Of a DNA stretch of 64,000 nucleotides, positions 1 to 6,833 are shown piece by piece. Under the pieces are notes generated by a model. That model made no database searches and was not told where the DNA came from. It worked only from the letters and a program-made list of their open reading frames with translations. Position 1 is the stretch's first letter. Every line of letters begins with the position of its first letter. The stretch is from assembly GCF_001457035.1 (NCBI RefSeq), contig NZ_KQ758618.1, forward strand, positions 744,001 through 808,000, read 5' to 3'. The stretch comes from Fictibacillus enclensis (GTDB lineage Bacteria; Bacillota; Bacilli; Bacillales; Fictibacillaceae). The translations under genes and the position numbers were made by a program.

Positions 1-1
1 T

Positions 2-958
2 CCTAACGAAAGAGAACTTGAACAGTTTAAAGCAGAGCTTGCAGAACAAGCGACCGTATCTGAAAATTTAATCAACCAATTGAAATCGCTTCCGCTAAAA
101 GGGGTACATCCGATGGCGATTCTGCGTACAGCTGTCTCTATGCTAGGCATGTATGACGACGAAGCGGAAGATATGTCAACAAAAGGAAACTACAAAAAAG
201 CGGTAAAACTTCAAGCGCAGATTTCAACTGTGGTTACAGCGTTTGCAAGAATAAGGGAAGGCAAAGACCCTGTTGCTCCGCGCAAGGATCTCGGCTTCGC
301 CGCCAACTTCCTGTACATGCTGACTGGCAATGAGCCGGATGAAGTGGCAGTGGAAGCGTTTAATAAAGCGCTTGTTCTTCATGCAGACCATGAACTGAAT
401 GCATCCACGTTTACAGCACGTGTAGCGGTTGCCACGCTTTCTGATATTTATTCTGGTGTTACTGCTGCAATCAGCGCCCTTAAGGGACCATTGCACGGCG
501 GTGCCAACGAGCAGGTTATGAAAATGCTCAGCGAAATTAAAGAAGAAGAAAACGTTGAAAGCTATTTAAGAAACGCAATTGACAACAAACAGAAGATCAT
601 GGGCTTCGGACACCGTGTATATAAGAGTGGTGACCCGCGCGCCAAGCATCTTCGTGAGATGAGCAAGCAGTTAACGACAACAACAGGCGAAGAAAAATGG
701 TATAACATGTCTGTGAAGCTTGAAGGATTGTTGAAAGAAGAAAAAGGCCTTCTTCCAAATGTTGACTTCTATTCAGCAAGTGTATATCACAGCCTTGGAA
801 TTCCGCATGATATCTTCACACCGATTTTTGCAGTAAGCCGTGTATCCGGTTGGATTGCTCACATTCTTGAGCAATATGAGAATAACCGCCTGATCCGTCC
901 GCGTGCAGATTACACCGGGCCTTCCATGCAGAAATACACACCGCTTGCCGAGCGTTAA
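2..958 (+). CDS. citZ: Citrate synthase CitZ, 5' end outside window
   Basis: Condenses oxaloacetate and acetyl-CoA to citrate at the entry of the TCA cycle, in the cytoplasm. The reading frame is open from the first bases of the window, so the N-terminal part lies upstream. A possible TTG at 80 is internal and should not be taken as the start. Family motifs are visible: LHADHELNAST, the GPLHGGAN segment, and GFGHRVYK with its active-site His. The C-terminus is complete. The icd and mdh genes that follow give the citZ-icd-mdh order known from B. subtilis, which favours CitZ over the paralogous CitA or 2-methylcitrate synthases; the family assignment itself is certain. Confidence 0.96.
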   Translation, partial: PNERELEQFKAELAEQATVSENLINQLKSLPLKGVHPMAILRTAVSMLGMYDDEAEDMSTKGNYKKAVKLQAQISTVVTAFARIREGKDPVAPRKDLGFAANFLYMLTGNEPDEVAVEAFNKALVLHADHELNASTFTARVAVATLSDIYSGVTAAISALKGPLHGGANEQVMKMLSEIKEEENVESYLRNAIDNKQKIMGFGHRVYKSGDPRAKHLREMSKQLTTTTGEEKWYNMSVKLEGLLKEEKGLLPNVDFYSASVYHSLGIPHDIFTPIFAVSRVSGWIAHILEQYENNRLIRPRADYTGPSMQKYTPLAER

Positions 959-969
959 AAAAAGATGGT

Positions 970-991
970 GAGAAGAGGGCTTCCTCTTCTC
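970..991 (+). terminator. Hairpin between citZ and icd
   Basis: A 9-bp perfect stem, GAGAAGAGG and CCTCTTCTC around a GCTT loop, sits 12 bases after the citZ stop. There is no T run behind it, so it is more likely an mRNA-end or partial attenuation hairpin than a strong terminator. Confidence 0.5.
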
Positions 992-1063
992 ATTTGAACG
1001 GTATTTTAGTAGGATAGAAAAGTAAGAGTTTTTGGATAGATTACAGATAGGAGGACAAGCAAC

Positions 1064-2335
1064 ATGTCAAACGGAGAGCGTATTACAGTAGATAACGGGG
1101 TATTAAATGTACCAAACCATGCAATTATTCCTTTTATTGAGGGAGACGGGACAGGCCCTGACATTTGGGCGGCTGCATCTCGTGTATTGGAAGCAGCAGT
1201 AGATAAAGCATATAACGGTGAGAAGAAAATTGTCTGGAAAGAAGTTCTTGCCGGAGAAAAAGCATTCAACGAAACTGGGGAATGGCTTCCAGCTGAAACA
1301 CTTGATGTGATCCGCGATTACATAATCGCTATTAAAGGACCTTTAACTACACCGGTTGGCGGCGGAATCCGTTCATTGAACGTAGCACTTCGCCAAGAGC
1401 TTGACTTGTTTACATGTCTTCGTCCGGTTCGTTATTTCAAAGGTGTTCCTTCACCGGTTAAACGGCCAGAAGACACAGATATGGTTATCTTCCGTGAGAA
1501 CACTGAAGATATTTACGCTGGTATCGAGTATGCAAGCGGTTCTGATGAAGTGAAGAAAGTAATCTCTTTCCTTCAAAACGAAATGGGAGTTAACAAAATT
1601 CGTTTCCCAGAAACTTCTGGAATCGGAATCAAACCAGTTTCTTCAGAAGGTACAAAGCGTCTTGTGCGTGCTGCTCTTCAATATGCAATCACTGAAGGCC
1701 GCAAGAGCTTAACGCTCGTTCACAAAGGAAACATCATGAAATTTACAGAAGGTGCTTTCAAAAACTGGGGTTACGAGCTTGCTGAACAAGAGTTTGGCGA
1801 TAAAGTATTCACTTGGGCTCAATACGACCGCATTGTAGAAGAGCAAGGAAAAGAGGCAGCGAACAAAGCACAGGCTGATGCAGAAGCTGCAGGAAAGATT
1901 ATCGTTAAAGACTCAATCGCTGATATCTTCCTTCAGCAAATCCTTACTCGTCCGGCAGAATTCGATGTTGTAGCAACAATGAACCTGAATGGTGACTACA
2001 TTTCCGATGCACTGGCTGCACAAGTAGGCGGAATCGGAATCGCTCCTGGAGCCAACATCAACTATGAAACTGGACATGCGATCTTCGAAGCAACTCATGG
2101 TACAGCTCCTAAATATGCTGGTTTGGATAAAGTTAACCCATCTTCTGTTATCCTTTCTGGTGTGCTCATGCTTGAACACCTTGGATGGCATGAAGCAGCT
2201 AAACTTATCACGAATGCTATGGAAAAATCCATTGCAGAAAAAGTGGTAACTTATGACTTCGCTCGTCTGATGGACGGTGCTACAGAAGTAAAATGTTCCG
2301 AGTTTGCTGACGCATTGATCAGCAAGATGAAATAA
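1064..2335 (+). CDS. icd: NADP-dependent isocitrate dehydrogenase
   Basis: Oxidative decarboxylation of isocitrate to 2-oxoglutarate with NADP in the TCA cycle. The 423-residue protein matches the length of bacterial dimeric Icd. [16 protein letters not shown] contains the substrate-binding Ser/Arg cluster, and HGTAPKYAG carries the Lys-Tyr pair typical of NADP-specific enzymes. The ATG at 1064 follows the ribosome binding site AGGAGG at 1050-1055. It is separated from citZ by 105 bases with a hairpin, and from mdh by a strong terminator, so mdh probably also has its own promoter or depends on readthrough. Confidence 0.98.
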   Translation: MSNGERITVDNGVLNVPNHAIIPFIEGDGTGPDIWAAASRVLEAAVDKAYNGEKKIVWKEVLAGEKAFNETGEWLPAETLDVIRDYIIAIKGPLTTPVGGGIRSLNVALRQELDLFTCLRPVRYFKGVPSPVKRPEDTDMVIFRENTEDIYAGIEYASGSDEVKKVISFLQNEMGVNKIRFPETSGIGIKPVSSEGTKRLVRAALQYAITEGRKSLTLVHKGNIMKFTEGAFKNWGYELAEQEFGDKVFTWAQYDRIVEEQGKEAANKAQADAEAAGKIIVKDSIADIFLQQILTRPAEFDVVATMNLNGDYISDALAAQVGGIGIAPGANINYETGHAIFEATHGTAPKYAGLDKVNPSSVILSGVLMLEHLGWHEAAKLITNAMEKSIAEKVVTYDFARLMDGATEVKCSEFADALISKMK

Positions 2336-2337
2336 TA

Positions 2338-2368
2338 ACAAAAGGCCCCGACTTCCGGGGCCTTTTGT
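2338..2368 (+). terminator. Bidirectional-looking terminator after icd
   Basis: A perfect 12-bp inverted repeat, ACAAAAGGCCCC and its complement around a 7-base loop, starts 2 bases after the icd stop. The stem ends in A and T runs, so it can end transcription on either strand. It divides the TCA cluster between icd and mdh. Confidence 0.88.
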
Positions 2369-2421
2369 AAAATTTAACGAGCTGCAGGACAGAAACCTGA
2401 ATACCTTGGAGGGATAATAGA

Positions 2422-3363
2422 ATGGCAGTGAATTCGCGCAAAAAGATTTCGGTCATCGGTGGAGGATTTACAGGAGCAACTACTGCATTTATCGCAGCAC
2501 AAAAAGAACTTGGCGATGTGGTTCTTGTTGACATCCCACAAGCTGAAAACCCTACGAAAGGCAAAGCGCTGGATATGCTTGAAGCAAGTCCGGTACAGGG
2601 GTTTGATGCCAACATTATCGGTACTTCCAACTATGAAGATACAAAAGATTCCGATGTGGTGGTCATCACAGCCGGTATTGCACGCAAGCCCGGCATGAGC
2701 AGGGATGATCTTGTCAACACGAATGCAAACGTCATGAAAAGTGTTACACAAGAGATTGTGAAGCATTCACCTAATGCCGTTATCATTGTTTTAACCAATC
2801 CGGTGGATGCCATGACCTATACCGTATTGAAGGAATCCGGTTTCCCGAAAAGCCGTGTGATCGGGCAGTCTGGTATCCTTGACAGCGCCCGCTTCCGTAC
2901 CTTTATCTCACAAGAGCTTAACTTGTCTGTAAAAGACATTACCGGGTTTGTCCTTGGCGGACATGGAGATGACATGGTTCCGCTCGTTCGTTACTCTTAC
3001 GCAGGCGGTATTCCGCTTGAAAAACTGATTCCTCAGGAGCGTCTGGATGCCATCGTGGAACGTACACGGAAAGGCGGAGGAGAAATTGTTAATTTGCTTG
3101 GAAATGGCAGTGCCTATTATGCACCAGCGGCATCTATGGTTGAAATGGTGGAAGCTGTTCTTAAAGACCAAAGGCGCGTTCTTCCATCCATCGCTTACCT
3201 TGAAGGTGAGTACGGCTATCAAGGAATCTGTCTTGGAGTACCGACCATTATTGGAGGAAACGGACTGGAAGAAATCATTGAGCTGGAACTTACAGCAGAT
3301 GAAAAAGCCGCTCTTGACCGTTCGGCTGAGTCTGTAAAAGCAGTCATGAACGTGCTTGCATAA
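2422..3363 (+). CDS. mdh: Malate dehydrogenase
   Basis: NAD-dependent oxidation of malate to oxaloacetate, closing the TCA cycle and feeding citZ. At 313 residues it belongs to the lactate-dehydrogenase-like malate dehydrogenases of Bacillus. The N-terminal Rossmann motif is [11 protein letters not shown] (from residue 13), the NAD-binding acidic residue follows in VLVDIP, the substrate-specificity loop is [14 protein letters not shown], and the active-site His is in [10 protein letters not shown]. The ATG at 2422 has GGAGGG at 2409-2414. Transcribed in the same direction as citZ-icd but after a terminator. Confidence 0.98.
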   Translation: MAVNSRKKISVIGGGFTGATTAFIAAQKELGDVVLVDIPQAENPTKGKALDMLEASPVQGFDANIIGTSNYEDTKDSDVVVITAGIARKPGMSRDDLVNTNANVMKSVTQEIVKHSPNAVIIVLTNPVDAMTYTVLKESGFPKSRVIGQSGILDSARFRTFISQELNLSVKDITGFVLGGHGDDMVPLVRYSYAGGIPLEKLIPQERLDAIVERTRKGGGEIVNLLGNGSAYYAPAASMVEMVEAVLKDQRRVLPSIAYLEGEYGYQGICLGVPTIIGGNGLEEIIELELTADEKAALDRSAESVKAVMNVLA

Positions 3364-3368
3364 TGATA

Positions 3369-3396
3369 GAAGATTCGGGACTTCCCGAATCTTTTT
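3369..3396 (+). terminator. Terminator after mdh
   Basis: GATTCGGGA and TCCCGAATC pair around a short loop and are followed by five Ts, just after the mdh stop. It ends the TCA block. Confidence 0.85.
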
Positions 3397-3409
3397 CTAG
3401 CACCAAAAA

Positions 3410-3423
3410 TGTAAGCGTTTACT
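3410..3423 (+). promoter_or_regulatory. cre-like CcpA site
   Basis: TGTAAGCGTTTACT fits the published cre consensus TGWAANCGNTNWCA at every fixed position but the last. It lies between the mdh terminator and the maoC-like start at 3451, with no clear promoter boxes beside it, so CcpA bound here could act as a roadblock to readthrough. Binding is inferred from the consensus only. Confidence 0.5.
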
Positions 3424-3450
3424 TTTTGATTCGGGGAAGGGGTGTTCTAT

Positions 3451-3927
3451 ATGCTGCTTGGAAAAAAACGAAAACTGGGCAGAAAATTAGAAGAAATCAA
3501 AACAGGTGAGAAGCTTGAGTTGTCTGAAGCGATAGAAGATAAAGATCTCCTGTTATATCTTGGACTTACCAACGATAATAATCCTTTATTCATCCAGCAT
3601 GACTATGCATCGATGACGCCTTTCAAAAAGCCAATTGTTCCACAAATCATGCTGACGGGAATGGTAACCTCGGCCATATCAAAATATTTGCCGGGACCAG
3701 GAAGCAGTATTAAAAAACAATCCCTTACCTTCATTAAGCCCGTTCACCATTATGGAAAAGTACATTTTCTTTTCCAGGTGACCGGCATCAACGAGGCAGC
3801 CCATTCTATTACCATGTCGGTGGAGGGCAAAAATGAAAAGAACGAAAAGGTGCTTGAAGGAGAACTTGAAGTTTGTCCTCCCTATGCTCCAAAATCGATT
3901 ACTTCCCATACCTTGGAAAATTTCTGA
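3451..3927 (+). CDS. MaoC-like hotdog-fold protein, probable non-canonical (R)-hydratase
   Basis: A single-domain MaoC/hydratase-2 relative of 158 residues. In the family, an Asp-x-Asn-Pro-x-His motif hydrates enoyl thioesters. Here the motif reads DNNPLF at residues 42-47, so the Asp and Asn-Pro remain but the catalytic His is Phe. The segment SLTFIKPVHHYGKV resembles the second conserved MaoC strand. The ATG at 3451 is preferred over the upstream GTG at 3442 because the purine-rich site at 3433-3441 is then correctly spaced. The stop codon lies inside a 24-bp tandem repeat. A gene of this type between mdh and phoP is not in B. subtilis. Substrate unknown; the protein may bind rather than hydrate. 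Confidence 0.75.
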   Translation: MLLGKKRKLGRKLEEIKTGEKLELSEAIEDKDLLLYLGLTNDNNPLFIQHDYASMTPFKKPIVPQIMLTGMVTSAISKYLPGPGSSIKKQSLTFIKPVHHYGKVHFLFQVTGINEAAHSITMSVEGKNEKNEKVLEGELEVCPPYAPKSITSHTLENF

Positions 3928-3986
3928 GGAAATTTCTAGGAAAATTTCTGAGGAAATTTCTAGGAAAATTTTTAGGGGGATTTCTA
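3915..3986 (+). repeat. Tandem repeat, 24 bp x 3 (six 12-bp half units)
   Basis: Three consecutive 24-bp units begin at 3915, 3939 and 3963. The first two are identical and the third is degenerate. Each splits into two 12-base halves of the form rGGAAATTTCTr. The stop codon of the maoC-like gene lies in the first unit. The array leads directly into the terminator at 3987. Confidence 0.9.
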
Positions 3987-4013
3987 AGACCGGCTGCAGA
4001 GCTGGTCTTTTTT
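3987..4013 (+). terminator. Terminator after maoC-like gene
   Basis: AGACCGGCT pairs with AGCTGGTCT (one G-U pair) around GCAG and is followed by a T run. It starts exactly where the tandem repeat ends. Confidence 0.88.
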
Positions 4014-4059
4014 CATTTGGAAATACCCGTCAAGAATGAGCACCACTCTCAATAAAAAT

Positions 4060-4085
4060 TTTACAAACTTTACGAAATCTTTATT
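4060..4085 (+). promoter_or_regulatory. Possible Pho box before phoP
   Basis: Three TT(T)A(C/T)-type hexamers, TTTACA at 4060, TTTACG at 4069 and TTTATT at 4080, lie about 85-105 bases before phoP. The spacing is 9 and 11 bases, against the regular 11 of strong PhoP sites. PhoP autoregulation is known in B. subtilis; this site is only a fair match. Confidence 0.35.
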
Positions 4086-4167
4086 CTGACCCTTTTGTGC
4101 ATTGAAGAAAAAAATAGTATGATTGTAATGAATCAAGTGAAACGTAACTATAAAAGGGTGGGAAAAG

Positions 4168-4878
4168 ATGAGCCAGAAGATTATGGTAGTCGAGGACGAA
4201 TTATCGATCTCAACATTATTGCAATTTAATTTAGAACAAGCTGGTTTTGAAGTGATCACTGCTATGGACGGACGCAAGGGCCTGGAATTGGCAGAGATGG
4301 AAAAACCGGATTTAATGGTTCTCGATCTTATGCTTCCTGAGATGGATGGCCTTGAGGTTTGCAAAAACCTGCGGCAAAAGCAGATTTTTATTCCCATTCT
4401 CATGCTGACTGCAAAAGATGATGAGTTTGATAAAGTCCTGGGGCTGGAGCTTGGGGCTGACGACTATATGACAAAGCCATTTAGCCCGAGAGAAGTGGTG
4501 GCCCGTGTTAAGGCGATCTTAAGACGGACAAAGCAGATGGCCGTGGAAGAAACTGCTCCTGAGGAAGAAGCAGAAAAACTGACGATCGGCGAGGTTGAGG
4601 TATACCCGGAAAATTATGAGGCCTTTTATAAAGGAACGGCACTGGAATTAACACCAAAAGAATTTGAACTTCTCGTTTATCTGTCAAAAAATAAAAACAG
4701 AGTATTAACCCGTGAGCAGCTTCTGTCAGCTGTTTGGAATTATGATTTTGTCGGTGATACACGAATAGTTGATGTTCATATCAGCCACCTCCGGGAAAAA
4801 ATCGAAGAAAATACACGCAAGCCCATCTATATTAAAACCATACGGGGAATGGGCTATAAATTAGAGGTTCCTCAGTAA
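4168..4878 (+). CDS. phoP: Phosphate-starvation response regulator PhoP
   Basis: OmpR-family response regulator that controls phosphate acquisition genes when phosphorylated by PhoR. The 236-residue protein has an N-terminal receiver domain with the acidic pair E9-D10, phosphoacceptor Asp53 in LDLMLPEMDG and the conserved Lys in DDYMTKPF, followed by a winged-helix DNA-binding domain (about residues 130-236) with LTPKEFELL and the RGMGYKLE hairpin. The start has AAAGGGTGGG upstream. The stop overlaps the phoR start by one base, so the two are translationally coupled. Assignment to PhoP rather than a paralogue rests on the phoR partner and the mdh neighbour. Confidence 0.95.
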   Translation: MSQKIMVVEDELSISTLLQFNLEQAGFEVITAMDGRKGLELAEMEKPDLMVLDLMLPEMDGLEVCKNLRQKQIFIPILMLTAKDDEFDKVLGLELGADDYMTKPFSPREVVARVKAILRRTKQMAVEETAPEEEAEKLTIGEVEVYPENYEAFYKGTALELTPKEFELLVYLSKNKNRVLTREQLLSAVWNYDFVGDTRIVDVHISHLREKIEENTRKPIYIKTIRGMGYKLEVPQ

Positions 4879-6617
4879 TGCCGGATTTTAAAAACCGGGT
4901 ACTTTCTTTTTTCCTGGTTGGCATTATGCTTGTTTTTATTTTGCTTGCTTTAATTGTGGGAGGGCTGGTACATTACACCATCAAGGAGAAGCGGGTGCAA
5001 TCCTATCTGCATGATCTTGAGCTGGTGGCGGTTGCTGTCAGAGGCAATGATCAGGAACTGCTTAAAAAGCAGCTGATTATGGCAGAAAAGGATTTACATG
5101 GTAAACTTGTCTATCTTTCCCCTGAAGGCAAGGTGCTTGCCCAAACCGACAGAGAAGAACAGCCGGTTCCCCGGCAGCCATTACAGGGCTTGGACGGTTA
5201 TAAAAAAGATGTACTGGTTTCCGCCAAATATATGGACCGCCTTTTGTATACTCTCCCTGTAAAAGAAGACTCCTCCGGTAATCTCCGTGGCTATGTACAG
5301 CTGATTATCCCGGAACAAGTGGCCAACCAAACAGAACGAACCGTATGGCTCAGCCTTTCACTTGGCTTTTTGCTCAGCCTTGTGATCGTTCTATTTATCT
5401 CAATCCGGGTGCTGGACCGCATTGTGAAACCGGTGGAAGAAGCGACCAGCACGGCGAAAGAATTGGCCCGGGGGAATTTTAAAGCCAGAACCTATGAGTA
5501 TAAAGGTGATGTAGGAGAACTGAACTTTTCATTAAATGTACTGGCAAGAAACCTGGAAAAAATGACAAAATCGTACGAGTCACAGCAGGACCGTTTGAAA
5601 ACCCTGATTGAAAACATGGGCAGCGGTCTGATCCTGATTGATTCCGATGGATACATCAATATCGTCAATAAAGCATTTAAAGAGATTTTTAGAGAATATA
5701 CCGATTCCTGGAGCGGGCATTTGTTTCATGAGGTTTTTCCTTACAAGGAAATCAAGGAAATTGTGGAAGACACCTTTATTATGGAAACCAATATCCGCAA
5801 GCAGGTGGTCCTGCCGATTCATATTGAAAGAAAAAACTTTGATGTATACAGCGCACCCGTTTTAAACAGTCTTGGAAAACTGCGGGGTATGGTCCTGGTT
5901 TTCCATGATATTACCGAATTGAAAAAGCTCGAACAAATGAGAAAAGATTTTGTTGCCAACGTTTCTCATGAATTGAAAACGCCTGTTACTTCGTTAAAAG
6001 GCTTTGCTGAAACATTGCTGGATGGGGCGGACGGAAACCCGGAAATCCGCAAAAAGTTTTTAACGATCATATGGAAGGAGAGTGACCGGCTGCAGCATCT
6101 GATTCAGGACCTGTTGGATCTTTCCAAAGTGGAACAAGGGTTTTCGTTAAACCTGCAGAAAGTCAATCTGTCTGCCATTGTTGAAGAAGTGATCGTCATG
6201 CTTGAAACGAAGGCTAAGGAGAAAGAGATCACACTGAAGTACTCGGTCGAAGGGGACACCGCCATTGAAGGCGATGCTCCGCGTTTAAAGCAAGTATTTA
6301 TCAATCTTATCAACAACAGTCTGAATTACACGCCTAAAGGCGGCCGGGTCACCATCAGGCTTAAGGAGAGCAGTGAGAAGGTAACGTTCAGTGTGTCGGA
6401 TACCGGAATTGGCATTCAGAAGGAAGAAATCTCCCGTATTTTTGAGCGTTTCTACCGGGTGGACAAAGCAAGAAGCCGTAATTCCGGAGGCACAGGGCTT
6501 GGCCTGGCCATCGTAAAGCATTTGATTGAGGCCCATCATGGAAGAATTCATGTTAAAAGCAAACCAGGTGAAGGTTCGACATTCACACTTGTTTTTAGAA
6601 AAGAATTTGTTGAGTGA
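4878..6617 (+). CDS. phoR: Phosphate-sensing histidine kinase PhoR
   Basis: Membrane sensor kinase for PhoP. The 579-residue layout is an N-terminal membrane helix (about residues 10-31), an extracytoplasmic sensor region, a second helix (about 156-176), HAMP linker, a PAS domain (about 245-350), the dimerisation domain with phosphoacceptor His in NVSHELKTPVTSL, and a C-terminal ATPase with the N box (INLINNSLNYTP), DTGIGI and GGTGLGLAI. The ATG overlaps the phoP stop as TAATG. A regular Pho box begins immediately after the stop codon. Confidence 0.95.
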   Translation: MPDFKNRVLSFFLVGIMLVFILLALIVGGLVHYTIKEKRVQSYLHDLELVAVAVRGNDQELLKKQLIMAEKDLHGKLVYLSPEGKVLAQTDREEQPVPRQPLQGLDGYKKDVLVSAKYMDRLLYTLPVKEDSSGNLRGYVQLIIPEQVANQTERTVWLSLSLGFLLSLVIVLFISIRVLDRIVKPVEEATSTAKELARGNFKARTYEYKGDVGELNFSLNVLARNLEKMTKSYESQQDRLKTLIENMGSGLILIDSDGYINIVNKAFKEIFREYTDSWSGHLFHEVFPYKEIKEIVEDTFIMETNIRKQVVLPIHIERKNFDVYSAPVLNSLGKLRGMVLVFHDITELKKLEQMRKDFVANVSHELKTPVTSLKGFAETLLDGADGNPEIRKKFLTIIWKESDRLQHLIQDLLDLSKVEQGFSLNLQKVNLSAIVEEVIVMLETKAKEKEITLKYSVEGDTAIEGDAPRLKQVFINLINNSLNYTPKGGRVTIRLKESSEKVTFSVSDTGIGIQKEEISRIFERFYRVDKARSRNSGGTGLGLAIVKHLIEAHHGRIHVKSKPGEGSTFTLVFRKEFVE

Positions 6618-6618
6618 A

Positions 6619-6657
6619 TTTACAAACTATTAACACTGGGTTTGTTTCAGCTTAACA
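6619..6657 (+). promoter_or_regulatory. Pho box with four 11-bp-spaced hexamers
   Basis: TTTACA at 6619, TTAACA at 6630, TTTGTT at 6641 and TTAACA at 6652 repeat with an exact 11-bp period, the arrangement described for PhoP dimers on Bacillus Pho promoters (consensus TTHACA with 5-bp spacers). A TAATAT lies at 6667-6672 and a weaker AAGTAT at 6675-6680. The only thing downstream before polA is a terminator at about 6702-6732. Confidence 0.6.
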
Positions 6658-6701
6658 GTCTCCATGTAATATGAAAGTATCCTTTTTCAGTACCCCCTTT
6701 A

Positions 6702-6734
6702 AGAGAATCCGATTCCGGGTTCTCTCTTTTTTTG
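6702..6734 (+). terminator. Terminator between phoR and polA
   Basis: AGAGAATCC and GGGTTCTCT form a 9-bp stem (one G-U pair) followed by a long T tract. It can end the phoPR transcript and would also end any short RNA started at the Pho box at 6619-6657. Confidence 0.88.
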
Positions 6735-6773
6735 TTTTTGCTCACCAGCAGGCAGAGCAAGGCGGCCGTTATT

Positions 6774-6801
6774 TTGTTTTCGGGGAAACCGATGGTACAA
6801 T
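6774..6801 (+). promoter_or_regulatory. Likely sigma-A promoter of polA
   Basis: TTGTTT at 6774 and TACAAT at 6796 are separated by 16 bases, upstream of polA. The strong terminator before them means polA needs its own start. Confidence 0.5.
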
Positions 6802-6833
6802 ATAGTCAGAAAAACTGATCAGGGGGTATCATT

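Noticed and set aside
80-82. TTG at 80 as start of citrate synthase
   Set aside because: The frame is open and reads family sequence from base 2, so the true start is outside the window.
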